Assembly: GCA_019022495.1 (NCBI GenBank) | Contig: JAFEKR010000001.1 | Location: 2,728,001 to 2,792,000 of the forward strand | Direction of reading: 5' to 3' | DNA from: Epichloe hybrida | Lineage: Eukaryota; Ascomycota; Sordariomycetes; Hypocreales; Clavicipitaceae | Length of the DNA stretch: 64,000 bases | Shown: piece by piece, positions 47,317 to 61,265 of the stretch | Position numbering within the stretch: position 1 is the stretch's first letter | Layout: the number at the start of each line of letters is the position of its first letter | Position numbers and translations under genes: made by a program | Notes under the pieces: model-generated | What the model saw: the letters and a program-made list of their open reading frames with translations, nothing else | Told to the model about the DNA's origin: nothing | Databases searched by the model: none

Positions 47317-49165
47317 CTAAAAGTTTTCTTTGCCCCAAACATACGAGAATCTAGAGAAACTGTCAGTCGCCATGGCACAAGACGGATACAGATGGGAGAT
47401 CTAAAAACATACCCGGGTTCAGTGTACTTGTTGCAGTACACGTGCAGTGAGCTGCCCAGGCCCTTGGGACCGCAGAAGAAGACACCCGCCTCACCAGGAC
47501 AGTGTATTTTCCGGATGCCGCGGAAGATCATGTCCCAGTTGGGTCGGCCAAAGTTTGTCGGGCTCCTCAGACCTGTGATGGTGTCTTTGTCTGCGTTGGC
47601 GTCGTTGATCATGATATTGGTCGCGTCATCCGCCTTGATCTTGGCCGTCAGGTAGGTGTGAATCTCGATGCGGTTCTCGACATCCTGTGCCTCGACGGCC
47701 AACAGCAAGGATCGGAACCACTCGAACGATCCGAAGTCGCGGCAGATCCAGAAGAAGTACACTTTGGATAGGCGCGTCTTCTTCTGGGGGTAGTTCATCC
47801 GGTACCAGATCGACTTCAGAATGGAGGCAAACGGCGTGACGCCAATGCCGGCGCCAACCAAGATGGCTGTTTCGTACTTGAAAACATCTTCCGAGGCTGA
47901 CCCGAATGGTCCGTCGACATAGACTCGCGGCAGGACTTTCTGGAGGGCAGGGTCGACGCCGTTGCTATCTCCATCAATGCCCACGACTTTGCTTGTGTCC
48001 TCTTTCTTGCCCCATTCGCACCCAAGAGCCTGGGATACCGCCATGTTGAAGTCGCCTTGGCACCGCATGTGGATCGAGATGTAATCCTCCTCGGGGGCGC
48101 TGGTCAGGGTGAAGGGATGGTATTGCCACAGGGATACGGCCGGACAGCAAAAGAAGATGTATTGACCCGCACGCGTCTTGGTGTTCTCCTTCTTGATCTG
48201 GATCTCGCACACCTGACTAGGGTGTTGGATGACCTTTGAAATATATGTCTTGTGTCGACCACGTATTTCTCGAGCCACACGCTCGGCCAGGTAGATGAAG
48301 CCCCCGTACATCCAATACTGCCAAAACACGCCAATGGCGGAGGCGCCGATGCTTGTACAAAAGGGCGCCACGTCCGGCTGGATCATGCAGAACGCTCCGT
48401 GCAGAGACCAGAAGAAGAAGAAGACGATGAACATGTGATGCGTGTACCAGAAACGCTCGTAATTGGCCCGGCGGGGCTTCTCGACTGAAGTGATGACCAT
48501 TCCCATGAGTGCAATCAGCATCACGTAGCCCGTCCAACCCGGCCCAGAGGCAAAGTTGGCGAGCAGCCATCCGTAGAACCCCAACTTGTTTTTGGCAGCG
48601 ACCTGGGCAAAGTTGTTCCAGTGCGCAATGGTATGTACCCATGAGAAGAAGACGATTGACCACGCGGTGGTGATGTGGAAGGTGATGTTCTTGTCGAACT
48701 GAATGATGCCGTTGAGCGGTGTCTGGCGCATGAGTGAGATCAAGGTTCGGCAGACGGGGAATAGGATGATGCCGACATCAATGTGCAAGACCAAGGCGGA
48801 TGCTCTTGCAATGGTAAAGGTGAAGCCGAATATGTCTCTGGCGCTCTGCAGACTGTCTTTCAGTGCGTAATGGACCGAGGCAAATGAGAAGATGAGCGCA
48901 TGCGTGAGCATGAACACGAACACAAACCTAGCTCCGAACGTTAGTCTATCCATGATCCTTTCTTCATGTGTGGCAAACAAACTTACACCCGTCGGTACCC
49001 TTCGTTGATCATCCATCGGTCAAACTTTTCTCTCGAGGAAAGTTCTTGCTGCTTTTCCTGAGTCATCTCGCCAGAGAGGAGCATTCGTGTAAGTGGCGTC
49101 CATCTTGACCGTTCTGAAGGTCGTTCGGAGCCCGCATCGGAGCCCCCAGGGTAATAATAGCTCAT
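47317..49165 (-). CDS. noxB: NADPH oxidase, NoxB/Nox2 type
   Basis: A membrane flavocytochrome that passes electrons from NADPH through FAD and two hemes to oxygen, making superoxide. The exons are 49165-48987, 48927-47413 and 47350-47317, giving 575 aa. The small last exon restores the canonical end VWGKENF. The N-terminal extension with SGEMTQEKQQ and KFDRWMINEGYRRV distinguishes NoxB from NoxA. Heme-ligand histidines lie in FHITTAWSIVFFSWVHTIAHW and in WYTHH..WSLHGAF. The FAD motif is HPFTLTSAPEED; the NADPH motifs are LVGAGIGVTPFASIL and FFCGPKG. In related fungi NoxB, with NoxR, Rac and Pls1-type partners, is needed for ascospore germination or appressorium penetration. The gene looks intact. 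Confidence 0.95.
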
Positions 49166-51083
49166 TGTAGTCGGCGTGTTTCCTTTGATTGAAAAAAATG
49201 CGCGATCAAATCTGGTTTCGAACAGTGGGAATTTCCCTTCGGATTCTGGACGGTAACAAGATCGAATGTGTGGCCCGGCAAAGGCTTTGCGTTACTCTAT
49301 CGACCTCAACATGGGATATCAAGGTATACGTTTTGTCGTTGAACGGCTGGCGATTTTTTTTATTCTTTTTCCTTTTTTTCGTGTGAATCAATTCAGATCC
49401 TGCTGAAAGTAACGAATAGACTTTTTTCGAAGAGAAGGTCGGGAGATCCACATCCAGTATGTTCACTCAAAAGACAGACATGCCTATAGGCTCATGTTAA
49501 AGACATTCCGAGTGGCTGACGTGCGTAAAGAGAGAAGAATTGGGGGCAGGGACTCTTCTTCAAGGTCTCGTCAAGTTTGCAGAGAGCGGACCAACAAAGG
49601 ACCGGGCGATTTTTCTCCAAGTGAAAAATGGGTAAAAGGCCAAGACGTCGCAAGACTCATGGAGTTATGCGGCACGGTTGCAGATCGTGAAACACCAGAC
49701 GGCGTCCGCAAAGGGAAGGGAAGAGGAAGTCTTACCGATTACCGATTACCAGGCACGTCCGGCACGTAACGACGATGAATTGTTATTCAACAAGGCAGAA
49801 CTTTGACTTGAGTGACTGGGCTTGGGGCAATGAGAACCGAGAGACAGGAAGCCAGCTTTTGAGACGGGAATGCAGACAAAATGGTTCCATGTTATCGGTG
49901 TCAGGCCGGGTAGATGGGTGGATGGATCATGGCCGGCTCCATCATAGAGACCCGAGCGCAGAGCCAAAAGCGGCCGAGGACTCCCCTTTCAGGTCAGAGA
50001 CCGAAACTGTCAATAGGATCCGAAACGGCTTGTCCGGTGAAATAATACCTGCCTAGAAGGCTCTGTTTTGCGCAAGCATGTTGCGAAGAATTGCCACCAC
50101 ATGTCTTGGAAACATGGGCTGTTCTGGGTTGATCTCAGAAGAAGAGCCCAGAAAGAAACAACAATCTTCGCACCCGTTGGCCCCGATGCCGTCTCTTCCG
50201 ACGGGTGGTAATAAGTCGTTCGTTCATATCGCGACTGTGATGCGCACGGCCATGGCGGGCCAAGCTGCTGTGCTGCACGGAGTAAAAGAAGGAGTCAAAG
50301 TAACCAAGATGCGGATCCCGTGGGCAGGGCAAGTGGGCAATGCTGGTGTCGAATCCAGCCCCGTGAAACCCGGCTGCGACAACGGCTCGTCACGCCAACC
50401 AGTTCCAGATAGGTCAGCGCTCTATTCTTTTTGTGTTTTGCCAGGCGGACCATGTGCAACAGACTTGGAATCTTCAAGCTTGAATGGTCAGAATATCAAT
50501 CAATCAACCTAGTCGCATCTTAGAAACAGGGCCCTTGCTTGCTTCACCCTCATCATGAAGGCTACTGCGTGCGTCTACGGCCTCGACTGAGCTCGCATTT
50601 TCAAACTTTGTCTCAAAGCACCGTTGCTTTCGAAAAGGCCCTCACTGACATCAGTCACGTTTGTCTGCCCATGCATGTACAAGGAGAGGCGTGAATATAA
50701 TATCAGACTGTACTGAGCAAAAACCATGCCATAACACACGTCAATCATGATGCAAAAGAGAAAAGGAAAAAAGCCAGCCGCATGATATCCCTTTAGTAGC
50801 TGAAAGTGATCTGTCTAGTTTGCGTTGTCACCTCCAGAGCCCCAAAACCTCACCTTCGTTACGGTCAGAAGCAGCTCAGCCAGTACGTTCCAGAGTGAGG
50901 CTCTCTGGCCTATCACACATGCTTGACCTGCCTCACTTCCGCCGCTATCTGTGAAGCAAGAATCCCTTGAAAGGAATTCCTTTCCCGTGCCGTGCCGATT
51001 ATGTTGCAAAAGAGAAAAACGTCACTCTTTATCATCCTCCTCCATACATCTTGTTCCCAAGCCGTCTGATTCTGGCTCGCGAG
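49166..51083. other. 1.9 kb intergenic, noxB promoter
   Basis: The upstream region of noxB and the 3' flank of the E2 gene. It contains T-runs near 49357-49380. Frames such as 50078-50512 have no recognisable features. Confidence 0.5.
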
Positions 51084-52150
<1,067 letters not shown>

Positions 52151-53653
52151 ATCTGATGACTTGTGGTGTGTGTCTTTGCGAAGATCGCTTGTGCTGCAGG
52201 GTCGTGGTTAGTTTTTTTTGCTGGAGAATGAGAGGGGGCAAAACGCCGGCGGGACGGGCGGTCGGGAAAGGCGAGAGCAGGCCAGAGAATGACGCACTTC
52301 AGAGAACAAAATGTGCTCGCCGAGGGTTAAATCTGCCAAGACGGTGCAGGAGTGGTAAATGTCGTCGAGGATGTGCTGAAGTCGAAGCCGTTCGGGTATG
52401 AAAGGGTCGAACAACGTGCACGATGGCTGGAGGGTGTTGACAGAGTCGCCGATGCCTCGCGTGTGGAGGAAAGCAGGTCGTTTGGTATGGGTATGTGTAT
52501 GGAAGGAAAGAGAAACCACAGGGTTCGGTCAGTGAGATGGAAATCCGACGCGGCGAGCACGGGGCCAGAGGGGCCAGAGTGGGCAAGCGTGGGCAAGAGT
52601 GGGCATCTGTTGTTGGGCTGGCCAGACATGGACATGGACGTGCCTTGGGCTCAGACACACAAACCGCAAACACAAACCGCACAACAACTCGGCTCCCTCA
52701 CAGCCAGCCAGTAGGTCAGCCAGAGCCAGAGTCTTCGCCGAGCAGTCTGGTCGGGATTGCTGAACGAATCATTGGCACTTGGGCAGAGTTGGCCAAGCAC
52801 GCCCGAAATGCATTCAAGCCAACAGTTATCATGTCGTGCGTTTCTCGACCTCTGACACTAACAGACTTCCGCCTCTAGCGCGCGAACCAATTGATAGTGC
52901 ACCGCTCGCCCCCCCCCCGTGTGCGAAGGTCGAAGGTCGCCACACCGAATCCATCGGCAGTGTTCGTCAAGGTTGCAGCAGCTTGAACGCCTCCGTCATG
53001 TTTTATCTGTTGTGAATAAGTTGCTTGCTGATGTTTTCACGCAGTAGTGTTCCCATCCAGGTCCACGTTTAGATATCCGGCCCTTTGCGAACCAGATGCA
53101 ACCTCTAGTCACTGGGGTTTGCAAGTGAATATGTGTAGAGCCTATGGACCTGGATGGTTCCATCTGATATGGTGCATTGGCCAAACGCACCAGAGCAGAG
53201 AGCCGCCAATGTTGGACATGTGTTGCCGTCGACGAGACGCAGTCTTAGGAGCAATATTTTCTTCCCACATGGTCAGCGAGCATCACTTTCCATAGGAATT
53301 GATTTCGGATCCGCTAGTCCATACCCCGTACAGCACCTTTGTTCAAGGCTGATTAGGCGGGTTCGATGAACAGCAGCCGGGCTACTTCATGGGGGGCACA
53401 AACGCCACTCTTGGTGTAACGCCAGCATAAGCTTGTGGAAGAAACAACATCCACAAAGGAGAGCTTTTTTGAAATGAGACGAAAGTTTTCTACTTTGGTA
53501 AATCGATGGTATTCTATGCATTATTAAACATTCGTCTCATGTTCGCTAAGTGCAACCACTATTCTCTTCTACTAGGCTCGTTTCTATCCTCGACTTGGGG
53601 CGACTTGGGCGTGTTCTTTTCCCGGCTGATTTGTTACATTTGAAATTGACTAC
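52151..53653. other. 1.5 kb intergenic, E2 promoter and dehydrogenase 3' flank
   Basis: No gene is supported. It includes GGGCAAG-type direct repeats (about 52575-52606) and a C-run at 52909-52917. Confidence 0.5.
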
Positions 53654-55109
53654 TTAGCAGAACGCCTGCACGCCGGTAATGGCTCGTCCCAATATAAGAC
53701 CTGTAGACCCAGTTAGTTCATGCATTTCATATGGTACTGGGTGGCGGGTTCGACTTACTGTGAATATCGCTCTGTCCTTCGTATGTCTGCGCCACGTACA
53801 GATTGGCCACGTGACGGCCGATGTGATACTCGTCACTCACCGCATTACCGCCAAAAATCTCCTGGAGAATTCTCGAGTTTCGCAAAGCAGTGTCGCAGTT
53901 TTGTCTCTTGACCATGCTGATCATCTCAGGGGTGGCCTTGCCCTCATCCTTGAGGCGACCGACCTGGATAGAGGCAAGCGTTCCGTACGCAGCATCCGTG
54001 GCAGCATCAGCCAACTTCTTCTGGATGAGCTGGTACTTGGCAAGCGGGTTGCCCTTGAACTGCTTGCGTTCCAAAGCATAGGTTCGTGCTCGGTCAATGC
54101 AATCCTCCAAAGCACCCATGACTCCCATGGAGATGCCATAACGAGCGCTGTTGAGGCAGCTGAAGGGTCCCTTGAGGCCCTCGACATCATGGAACATGTT
54201 GGCCTCAGGGACAGGGCACTCATCCATTTGAATCATGCCGGTGATAGAGGCTCGCAGGCCATTTTTATCCTTGATGGCCGGGGTTGAGAGAGTACCGGGA
54301 GGACAGTCCTTTCTCTCGACCAGGAAGCCTCGAATCTTGCCGGTTTCCTGGAGCTTCGCCCAAACCAGGAGCACATCAGCAATTGGGCTGTTCGTGATCC
54401 AAGTCTTGGCTCCGCTGAGGGAATAGTATCCATTCTTGGTGGGGTGCGGCTTGGCAACACTCTCCATGCTGCCAGGGTCGCTGCCATGGTTAGGTTCTGT
54501 GAGTCCGAAGGCACCAAGAAGCCTGCCCTTGGCCATCTCGGGAAGGAACCTCTCCTTTTGCTCTTCCGTGCCGAACTCGTGTATGCCACCCATGACGAGT
54601 GACGACTGTACGGACATGCCAGATCTGTAACCACTGTCAACGCGCTCAACAGCTCGAGTGATCATGCCGCCCGCCACCGTCGACACACCGGCACAGCCAT
54701 ATCCGTCAATGTTGGCGCCAAGCAAGCCAAGCTCACCCATCTCCTGCAAGATCTTGGGGTCATAGTTCTCATCACGGTAAGCCTCTGCAATTCAAGTATC
54801 AGTCAAGATGGGCAACTTTCGTCAAAGGTGGCTGGAGATAGACTACGGGTCAATGACGCCATGGAAAGCGGAGTGGCAACACCTTTGGGGAAAGGACATA
54901 CGCAAAACTCTGGGCAACATTCTCTCTTGGCAATATCTCTCGGCAGTCTCTGCAATAGCAAGCTCCTCCTCAGTCAAGAGGTTCTTAGATGCAAGTGGGT
55001 CTCGCCAGTCGAAGGCTGTCTTTGGCACCGAGGCATAACTTCTGACGGCTACTTGCCGCCATGATGATGCGTTGCTTCGAGCAACGGTTCGCAGAGCATG
55101 GCGAAACAT
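53654..55109 (-). CDS. Glutaryl-CoA dehydrogenase, mitochondrial
   Basis: An FAD-dependent acyl-CoA dehydrogenase that converts glutaryl-CoA to crotonyl-CoA and CO2 in lysine and tryptophan breakdown. The exons are 55109-54902, 54784-53759 and 53700-53654, giving 426 aa with consistent phases. An Arg/Ser-rich mitochondrial presequence (MFRHALRTVARSN) leads into FDWRDPL..LLTEEELAIAETAERYCQ. The family signatures are SGYRSGMSVQSSLVMGGI, GLTEPNHGSDPGSM and SGAKTWITNS. The catalytic Glu is in QTYEGQSDIH. The C-terminus GLILGRAITGVQAFC, supplied by the tiny last exon, is typical of GCDH and separates it from other acyl-CoA dehydrogenases. Confidence 0.93.
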
Positions 55110-55800
55110 TGTGAGTGGTGCGTGGAACGGGCGGTGGGGGGAAAGAATAGGAGAATAAGAAGAAACAAGCCTCCGCCTCCTAAAGATGTGTTCAAAATGT
55201 TGTAAGAGAAAGGAAGGTGGCGGATATGTAAGTAGTTGAAGAGGGAGTTGGTAGTTGCATTGACTTAGCGGGATAATGGCACCTCGGTCTCACCCCCCCC
55301 CCCGGTCACCGGCGTATGTAGTTCGCGGAGGGTCTCCACTGGCGCCCTGTGCTGCTGTGCAGACCTGCTGAGCTGGCCGGTCTATCAATCACTGAAAATG
55401 TGCCAATCCCAGTCGCCGTCCGGCCCATCTCGGCGACCTGACACCTGCATTGAAAATCGAAAATTGCATTCACAGAACGACGACTTGGCTTGGCCGTCCA
55501 ACCACAGCTTCTACCTCTGCCAGATTAGGCAGGTATCGGGAGAAATGACCAACACGGGAGAACCTGCGTGTAGGTTGTGACGGAATAATAACCAGGGATT
55601 GTCTACATTTTTCTCTAGGTTCCTTGTTGCGAAGTACTGTACATACGACCAGAATTACATCCGACCATGCCTGTCTGGCGCTACATAGGACTCTTCAGGC
55701 ACAGATATCGAGACGTGAGGAAGAAAACATTGAGCCTTCAATCGGCATGATCTCTCTTCTCCATGTGAATCTGTGGTTTGCCATCCCTCGTCACCCCTCG
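55110..55800. other. Intergenic, dehydrogenase promoter
   Basis: About 690 bp between two minus-strand genes. It contains a C-run (55293-55303). No coding region is supported. Confidence 0.5.
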
Positions 55801-56491
55801 TCACTCACTTTCTTTATGCTTCCGCGCCATCTCACTCAACCTATCAAGATCCTCAGTAGCCAGCATCACTCCGGCCCTTGCCAAGATGCTCGTTGCCTCG
55901 GTGTCAAGTGGACTGTGGGCTGAAGGGGTTTCCACTTCGCAAGAGTCATCATGGTGGTAACCGCGAGATTGCCGGGCTCGAAAACGTCTTTCCTTGCCGT
56001 CCCCAAGTTCAACACCGACCCCAAATGGCGAAGAGATGCCCTTCATGGGTTTCCGACGTCTGTATAGCTCGTGGCGTAAGCGTCTACCTATTGTAAATCG
56101 ACGCCGAGATTTCTCTGATAGTGGCAGTGATCGTGACGCGCGGCGACCAGTAATTCCTTTCGGACATTCGGGCGGGGGGATGCTCTACGCGATGTGTCAG
56201 TGAGTATATTTCCATAACCTCGGTTGGATACACAACTTCTTGGCCGTGAGAGGTATCTGTGGTCAGTTCAGGGCAAGAAACCGCGCAATGCTGCAGGTGG
56301 CCTTTTGAGGCACCGTACACGGATTCATGTGTCGTTTTGGGAAGTTGTAATGACTTTCGTTGAGTCTGTGCACTTTCAACGACGCTTGATATTTTCGGCT
56401 CGTCTTGGACAGAAGTTACGCGATGATCATAGCTAAGGGGACTGTCGGAACGACTTGTAGGTGGCGGTTTTTCAGAAGACATCGACGGCAT
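55801..56491 (-). CDS. Small basic unrecognised protein
   Basis: The exons are 56491-56234 and 56184-55801, giving 213 aa. The 49-bp intron (56185-56233) has a CTGAC branch-like motif and a TAG acceptor, and both junctions are in phase 0. The N-terminal exon is Ser/Pro-rich. The second exon is strongly basic (GRRASRSLPLSEKSRRR, GRRLRHELYRRRKPMKG) and then reads GISSPFGVGVELGDGKERRF. It ends in a helical segment (TSILARAGVMLATEDLDRLSEMARKHKESE) that looks conserved. The donor (GTT|GTGTAT) is weak, and GAA|GTTGTG is a possible alternative. No domain is recognised; a nuclear or RNA-associated role is possible from charge alone. Confidence 0.55.
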
Positions 56492-58235
56492 GAGAAGTCG
56501 TCGCTCGTGAAAGGGGGCGGGGCGTCCAGGACGTGATTCTCACGATTCCCAGTGTTAAGGATAAGGATAGTAAACAGAACATCTGGTGGGCTTATAAAAC
56601 GTAGACATTGCCAAATGACGAATATGTCCCGACTGCAGGCAATCTGTTGCTTCGAGCCAATTCAACGGAATCGCACGCAGAGCAATCCCGGGGACGAGGT
56701 CCGCTCCTTCCACATTGTTCCCGGCTCTTTCCATCTATAATAGCCTTCGTGTCATAGTTCTCACCAAGTCCATTCTTGATGTCGCTTTCTTTTGTATCTC
56801 GCTACATGATCCGAACATAGGGACGCATAGAGGGGTGTACTAGCCGTGAGTCTGAATCCAGGTATGTTAATTGTTCTTTTTTTTTTTTCGGGGGGGGGGG
56901 GGAGGCTACAATTGGGAGCGTCACGAAAGTTCTAGAATTTATTGGATAGCGAGGGAGGAGGGAAGAGATAAGCAGCGGGGATTCCAGCTCGTTGATCGGG
57001 TCTGGGGGCTGTGTTGCGACTTCCTAGAATGATACTCTTAAACGGTGGCGGTCTGCAAAAGCGGCCATCGTGGTGGTACTTTGGGTCGCAATTCTTAGCT
57101 ATCAGGAGGGAGTGCTTATAACACAGAATGACATTGGTAGCTGTTACAATGCCGACGGTGGCTGAGGTCTATCATTTGCAGTCGGAGTTGTCGTCGACAC
57201 CGAAACAGGTTGGCGAATGTGGGACCGAGAAGCAACCAGACATTGAACGGTGAAGAAAGCCTTTGGGCTGCTCATACTGGCCAAGTCACATCAGCCTGTA
57301 CTGAGTACTTTCATGTCCGCCTATCCGGACGTCAAATGCCGTGCTGAGGCAGTGCTCCGTGGCATGGCGCCCTCGCCATTTCACCCAATGCACCAGACAA
57401 GGAAGGAATTGACTTGGTCTGGTCTGGTCTTGCTTGGCTAATTAGTCCGCCCCGCCTTTGGCCCACCCAGTCTTTGGAGGACAAGTCATCACAACATCAC
57501 AACAAGGAGCCCGCACAATTTAAAATTCTAAGCTAGCACAGGGTACCTCAAGTACATAGGTACTTGTCAGATGAGGCTTAACGTGCCCTGCATAGTCCGT
57601 ACTCTGTGTTATCCAATGCTTACTTGCCTACCGCCCAGGTAGGCGGTACTCACTGGTACTCACCGGTACTCACCGGTACTCACTCACACTGCCTGCACCA
57701 CGCTAGCTTTTTGCTTCCAACTTCGACTCGACCATCTCAAGTCATCCTTCGACGTCTGCAAGCCAACGCCCGGCTTTCGCGTCGATTGTCTGCATCTTCC
57801 CGGGCTGCCCGTAGCATTTTCATTTTCTTCTCGAACTGACGCTTCTCATCGCTCGTCGTTTCGGAGTCTGCTTTGCTCTGCCGTCGTAACCGCTTCCGTA
57901 CCGTACTTCTTCGACTACGAATCACTCCGCAGTTCTCCTCGTTGGGTTTGATTGATCGTGATCCCCGTTTGGAAGTGCTTCAGCTAGTCTCATCATCAAC
58001 TTGAACTCGAGACCTTCGACACTGCTTGACGCCTCGCTCTTGTATCACCGAGGTGATTTGTGTGTCGTTTGCTTATCTGGACTATTTACGAAGAACCAAT
58101 TTCCATTACGTCGGCCATCGCACCGCGACCCCAAACAATTATGAGGTAGAGATCTTGGACCTCTTTCTCTGAACCACCTTTCCCTAGACAGAGGAAAACC
58201 GAATTGGCTGCGTCAAACGCAGGAAACCGAGCGAA
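56492..58235. other. 1.7 kb intergenic and long 5' leader of the PI4P 5-kinase gene
   Basis: It contains T-run/G-run junctions (about 56877-56903), a 10-bp tandem repeat (57645-57684) and a pyrimidine-rich stretch ahead of the start at 58236. No gene is supported. Confidence 0.5.
57645..57684. repeat. 10-bp tandem repeat GGTACTCAC(C/T)
   Basis: Four adjacent copies lie in the upstream region of the PI4P 5-kinase gene. The unit contains GTAC and TCACC; any regulatory meaning is unknown. Confidence 0.9.
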
Positions 58236-61200
58236 ATGCCCTCGTTTCTCAACGACGACCACTCGCCCATCTTTTCTGCCGAAGCTGACGTCCTCGATCT
58301 CGATCCTACCTACCAATTTGGTCTCGTTGGGAAGAAGAAGATCAATGGCGATTCCATAAGCCATACGCATCCCGAAGCGATAAATGAGAGCTTCGACGAA
58401 AGTTCTACATCATCCACGCACGACTCGGATATATCAGAGACGAACCACATGCCCTTGGCCGGGAACGGCACCAGGCCGACGAGCATGAACTCTATCTCCA
58501 ACGGCACCAACGGTTCCAATGGGAAAGATCCTCTGGAGCGAATATCCCACCCGACGTTTCCACGTGGCGCTGTAGCTCTTCCGGATCGCACTGCTCCCAC
58601 ACCGCCCGCTTCAGGTGTCAATGGCAACTCTATTTCGACATCGAAAGCGCCCAACTTACGTCGTAACACGACTGCACCTGGCTCGCCCGTGCCAGATGAA
58701 AAGTATCAACCCGACGGTACAAAGCATGTACCATGGACTAACGGTGCAGGCGCTTCCGGTGACTTGACATCCAGTGTGGGCATCGAGCCTGAATCGCAAA
58801 CGAAGGAGCTCGTGGCTTCTTCTTCGGTTGCACAAACACTAGCATCCACAGATATTGTGCTACCGCGGTCCTCGCCACACAGATTCTCTTCCCCCCCGGC
58901 TTACCAAGGCAACACAACAATAGGGACCTCACCATCTGGACATCTCCAGCCCTTAGCCCCGGGTTCTACATTGAAACATCGGCACACTCTTGAAGTCCCT
59001 AAGCCCCCTGGTCGAGGCTCTAAAGATGGCTTAGACACCGCGCAAGCAAGCGGAAGATTCTCCCCTACTGTAGCCACTGGTGCCGGGCATCGTCGTGCTT
59101 CTCTTAACCTGGCACGCAGGACTACTCGGTCAATGCAATCTGACGCACCCCGGGACGGAATCTTGCCTGATGAGGATGCCATACGCTGGGCTGAAGCTTA
59201 CAGACAAAAACGGGCCAGTAAACGCAGGAGGAAGGAAGAGGAAGATGATGACCGTGTCCTGGTTGGTATCAAAGTCGATGAGAGTCATGCTAACTGGGTC
59301 ACGGCATATAACATGTTGACCGGGATCCGAGTTTCTGTCTCAAGGACAAATGCCAAGCTTGACCGAGAACTCACAAATGCTGACTTTGAGGCTAAGCAAA
59401 AGTCGACGTTTGACATGTAAGTGCTCCGAGAAACATGGAGGAAAGGGAATAATCTCAGGCCACAAAAGACTAACGTGTAGCTCTTAGCACTGGCAACGAA
59501 CTCGTTCCCTCTGCCAAGTATGATTTCAAATTTAAGGACTACGCACCTTGGGTTTTCCGGCGTCTTGCGATCACTCTTTCGTCTCGACCCCGCCGACTAT
59601 CTCATGTCCTTGACAGGGAAATACATCCTTTCGGAACTCGGTTCGCCGGGTAAGAGCGGAAGCTTCTTTTACTTCTCCAGAGATTACAAGTATATTATAA
59701 AGACGATACATCACGCAGAGCACAAGTTCCTCAGAAAAGTTTTGAGGGATTACTACAATCACGTTCAAAGCAATCCCAACACCCTTCTTTCACAGTTTTA
59801 TGGCCTGCACCGGGTGAAAATGCCCTATGGGAAGAAAATACACTTTGTGGTCATGAATAACTTGTTTCCACCACATCGGGACATTCATGCTACATTCGAC
59901 CTAAAGGGTTCGACCGTCGGTAGAGACTACAAAGAAGATGACTTGGAGAAGAATCCTCGCGCAACACTCAAGGACTTGAATTGGCTGAGACGGCAGCAAC
60001 ACCTGGAGCTTGGCATTCAGAAGAAGCGACTATTCCTAGAACAATTACGCAAAGACGTTGAGCTTCTCAAGCGACTGCACATCATGGATTATTCTCTGCT
60101 AATAGGCATCCATGATTTATCACGGGGGAACGAGGAAAATTTGCGTGACAAAACTCTCCAGATTTTCAATCCTGGTGGCCAAAAAGCAAGTATGGACGAA
60201 ACATCGTCCGTACTTCTCAGGACCCCTTCAAAGATGGAGAACGTGAGAAAGGCTCGAGAACTGAGAGAAAAGATCCGGCAGGAGAGGCCAGTGCCCATTG
60301 GCCCAGCAGACAAGATGCCCAATGAGCTGGGCGAAACCCATTCTCGGCCTGGTTTCGTATTCAATCAGGATGATGGAGGTTTCCAAGCTACCCACGAAGA
60401 TAACTCGCCAGCAGAGGAAGTCTATTACCTTGGTGTCATTGATTGTCTGACACATGTAAGTTGAGGACATGTGCCAAATAGAAGAAAGTTGTCTATTGAC
60501 GATACTAATGTGGAAACCATGCAGTACGGAGTAATAAAAAAGATCGAGCATTTTTGGAAGGGTTTGTCAAACGACGGCAGTCAAATCTCCGCCTTACCAC
60601 CGGAACAATACGGCGACAGATTTTACAACTTTGTTGAGGGTATCACCGTGTCCGCCGAAGAAGCTCGCAGAAAAGCATTGCAAAAGGAGCGGGAAGAAGT
60701 AGAAGGCAAAACGTCCACCGACAAAACCTCATCAGCTAGGCACAATTCGTCACACAGGCACAGTCACGGTGTCCCGCCCATGCCTGACCACTTTCCTCCC
60801 GCCCCGCCTGTTGACAGCGCTTCGCCTAGGGTGGTGCAGGTAACGATGGAAAAGGCGTCGAAGGAAGCTCGTCGAACAGAACACAGCGGAGCAAGAGAAT
60901 CCGAAGTCCCAGATCGAGTCCTCACGACATCAACGTCTCCAGACAAACGCGAATCCCTCCAGCATGAGCCCATCTTACCCGTAGTTGAGGAGGCATCTGA
61001 AAACAACCGCAACGAAGGGGGCTCATATCGGGGCGTCTCATCGACACTGAAACTGAAAAAGGGCAACACAGCATCGCCACCTGAGCCAACAATGCCGCCA
61101 CCGCCAACACCACCCAAAGACCAGCGGCCACCTCCTCTTAAAATGGTTGGTCCTGAACATGGCCACACTTTGCGACCGCGACTGAGTAAGGAGAGCCTTA

Positions 61201-61265
61201 ACAAAAACCTTCCACCACTACCTAGAGACGAAGGGACGCAAGACAGCGGCGTACGCATGGTTTAG
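58236..61265 (+). CDS. MSS4: Phosphatidylinositol-4-phosphate 5-kinase, MSS4/Its3 type, with one-base frame break
   Basis: Makes PI(4,5)P2 at the plasma membrane and controls actin, endocytosis and polarity. The exons are 58236-59416, 59488-60455 and 60525-61265, about 962 aa once the frame break is allowed for. After a long disordered N-terminus comes the kinase core: VPSAKYDFKFKDYAPWVFRRL, SPGKSGSFFYFSRDYKYIIKTI, DLKGSTVGRDY, MDYSLLIGIHD, YLGVIDCLTHYGVIKKIEHFWKG and the specificity loop QYGDRFYNFVEGI. Between WVFRRL and RSLFRLDPADYLMSL the sequence CGTCTTGCGATC (59561-59572) has one base too many for the frame. Exon 2 is 968 nt where 967 fits both splice phases. As yeast MSS4 is essential, an assembly or sequencing error is the leading explanation. 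The C-terminus is Pro/Ser-rich. Confidence 0.9.

Noticed and set aside
56095..56115. Apparent +1 frameshift in the small basic protein (ASIYNR stop, then GRRLRHEL in another frame).
   Set aside because: A 49-bp intron (56185-56233) places the upstream sequence in the second frame (KGITGRRASRSLPLSEKSRRR), so no frameshift is needed.
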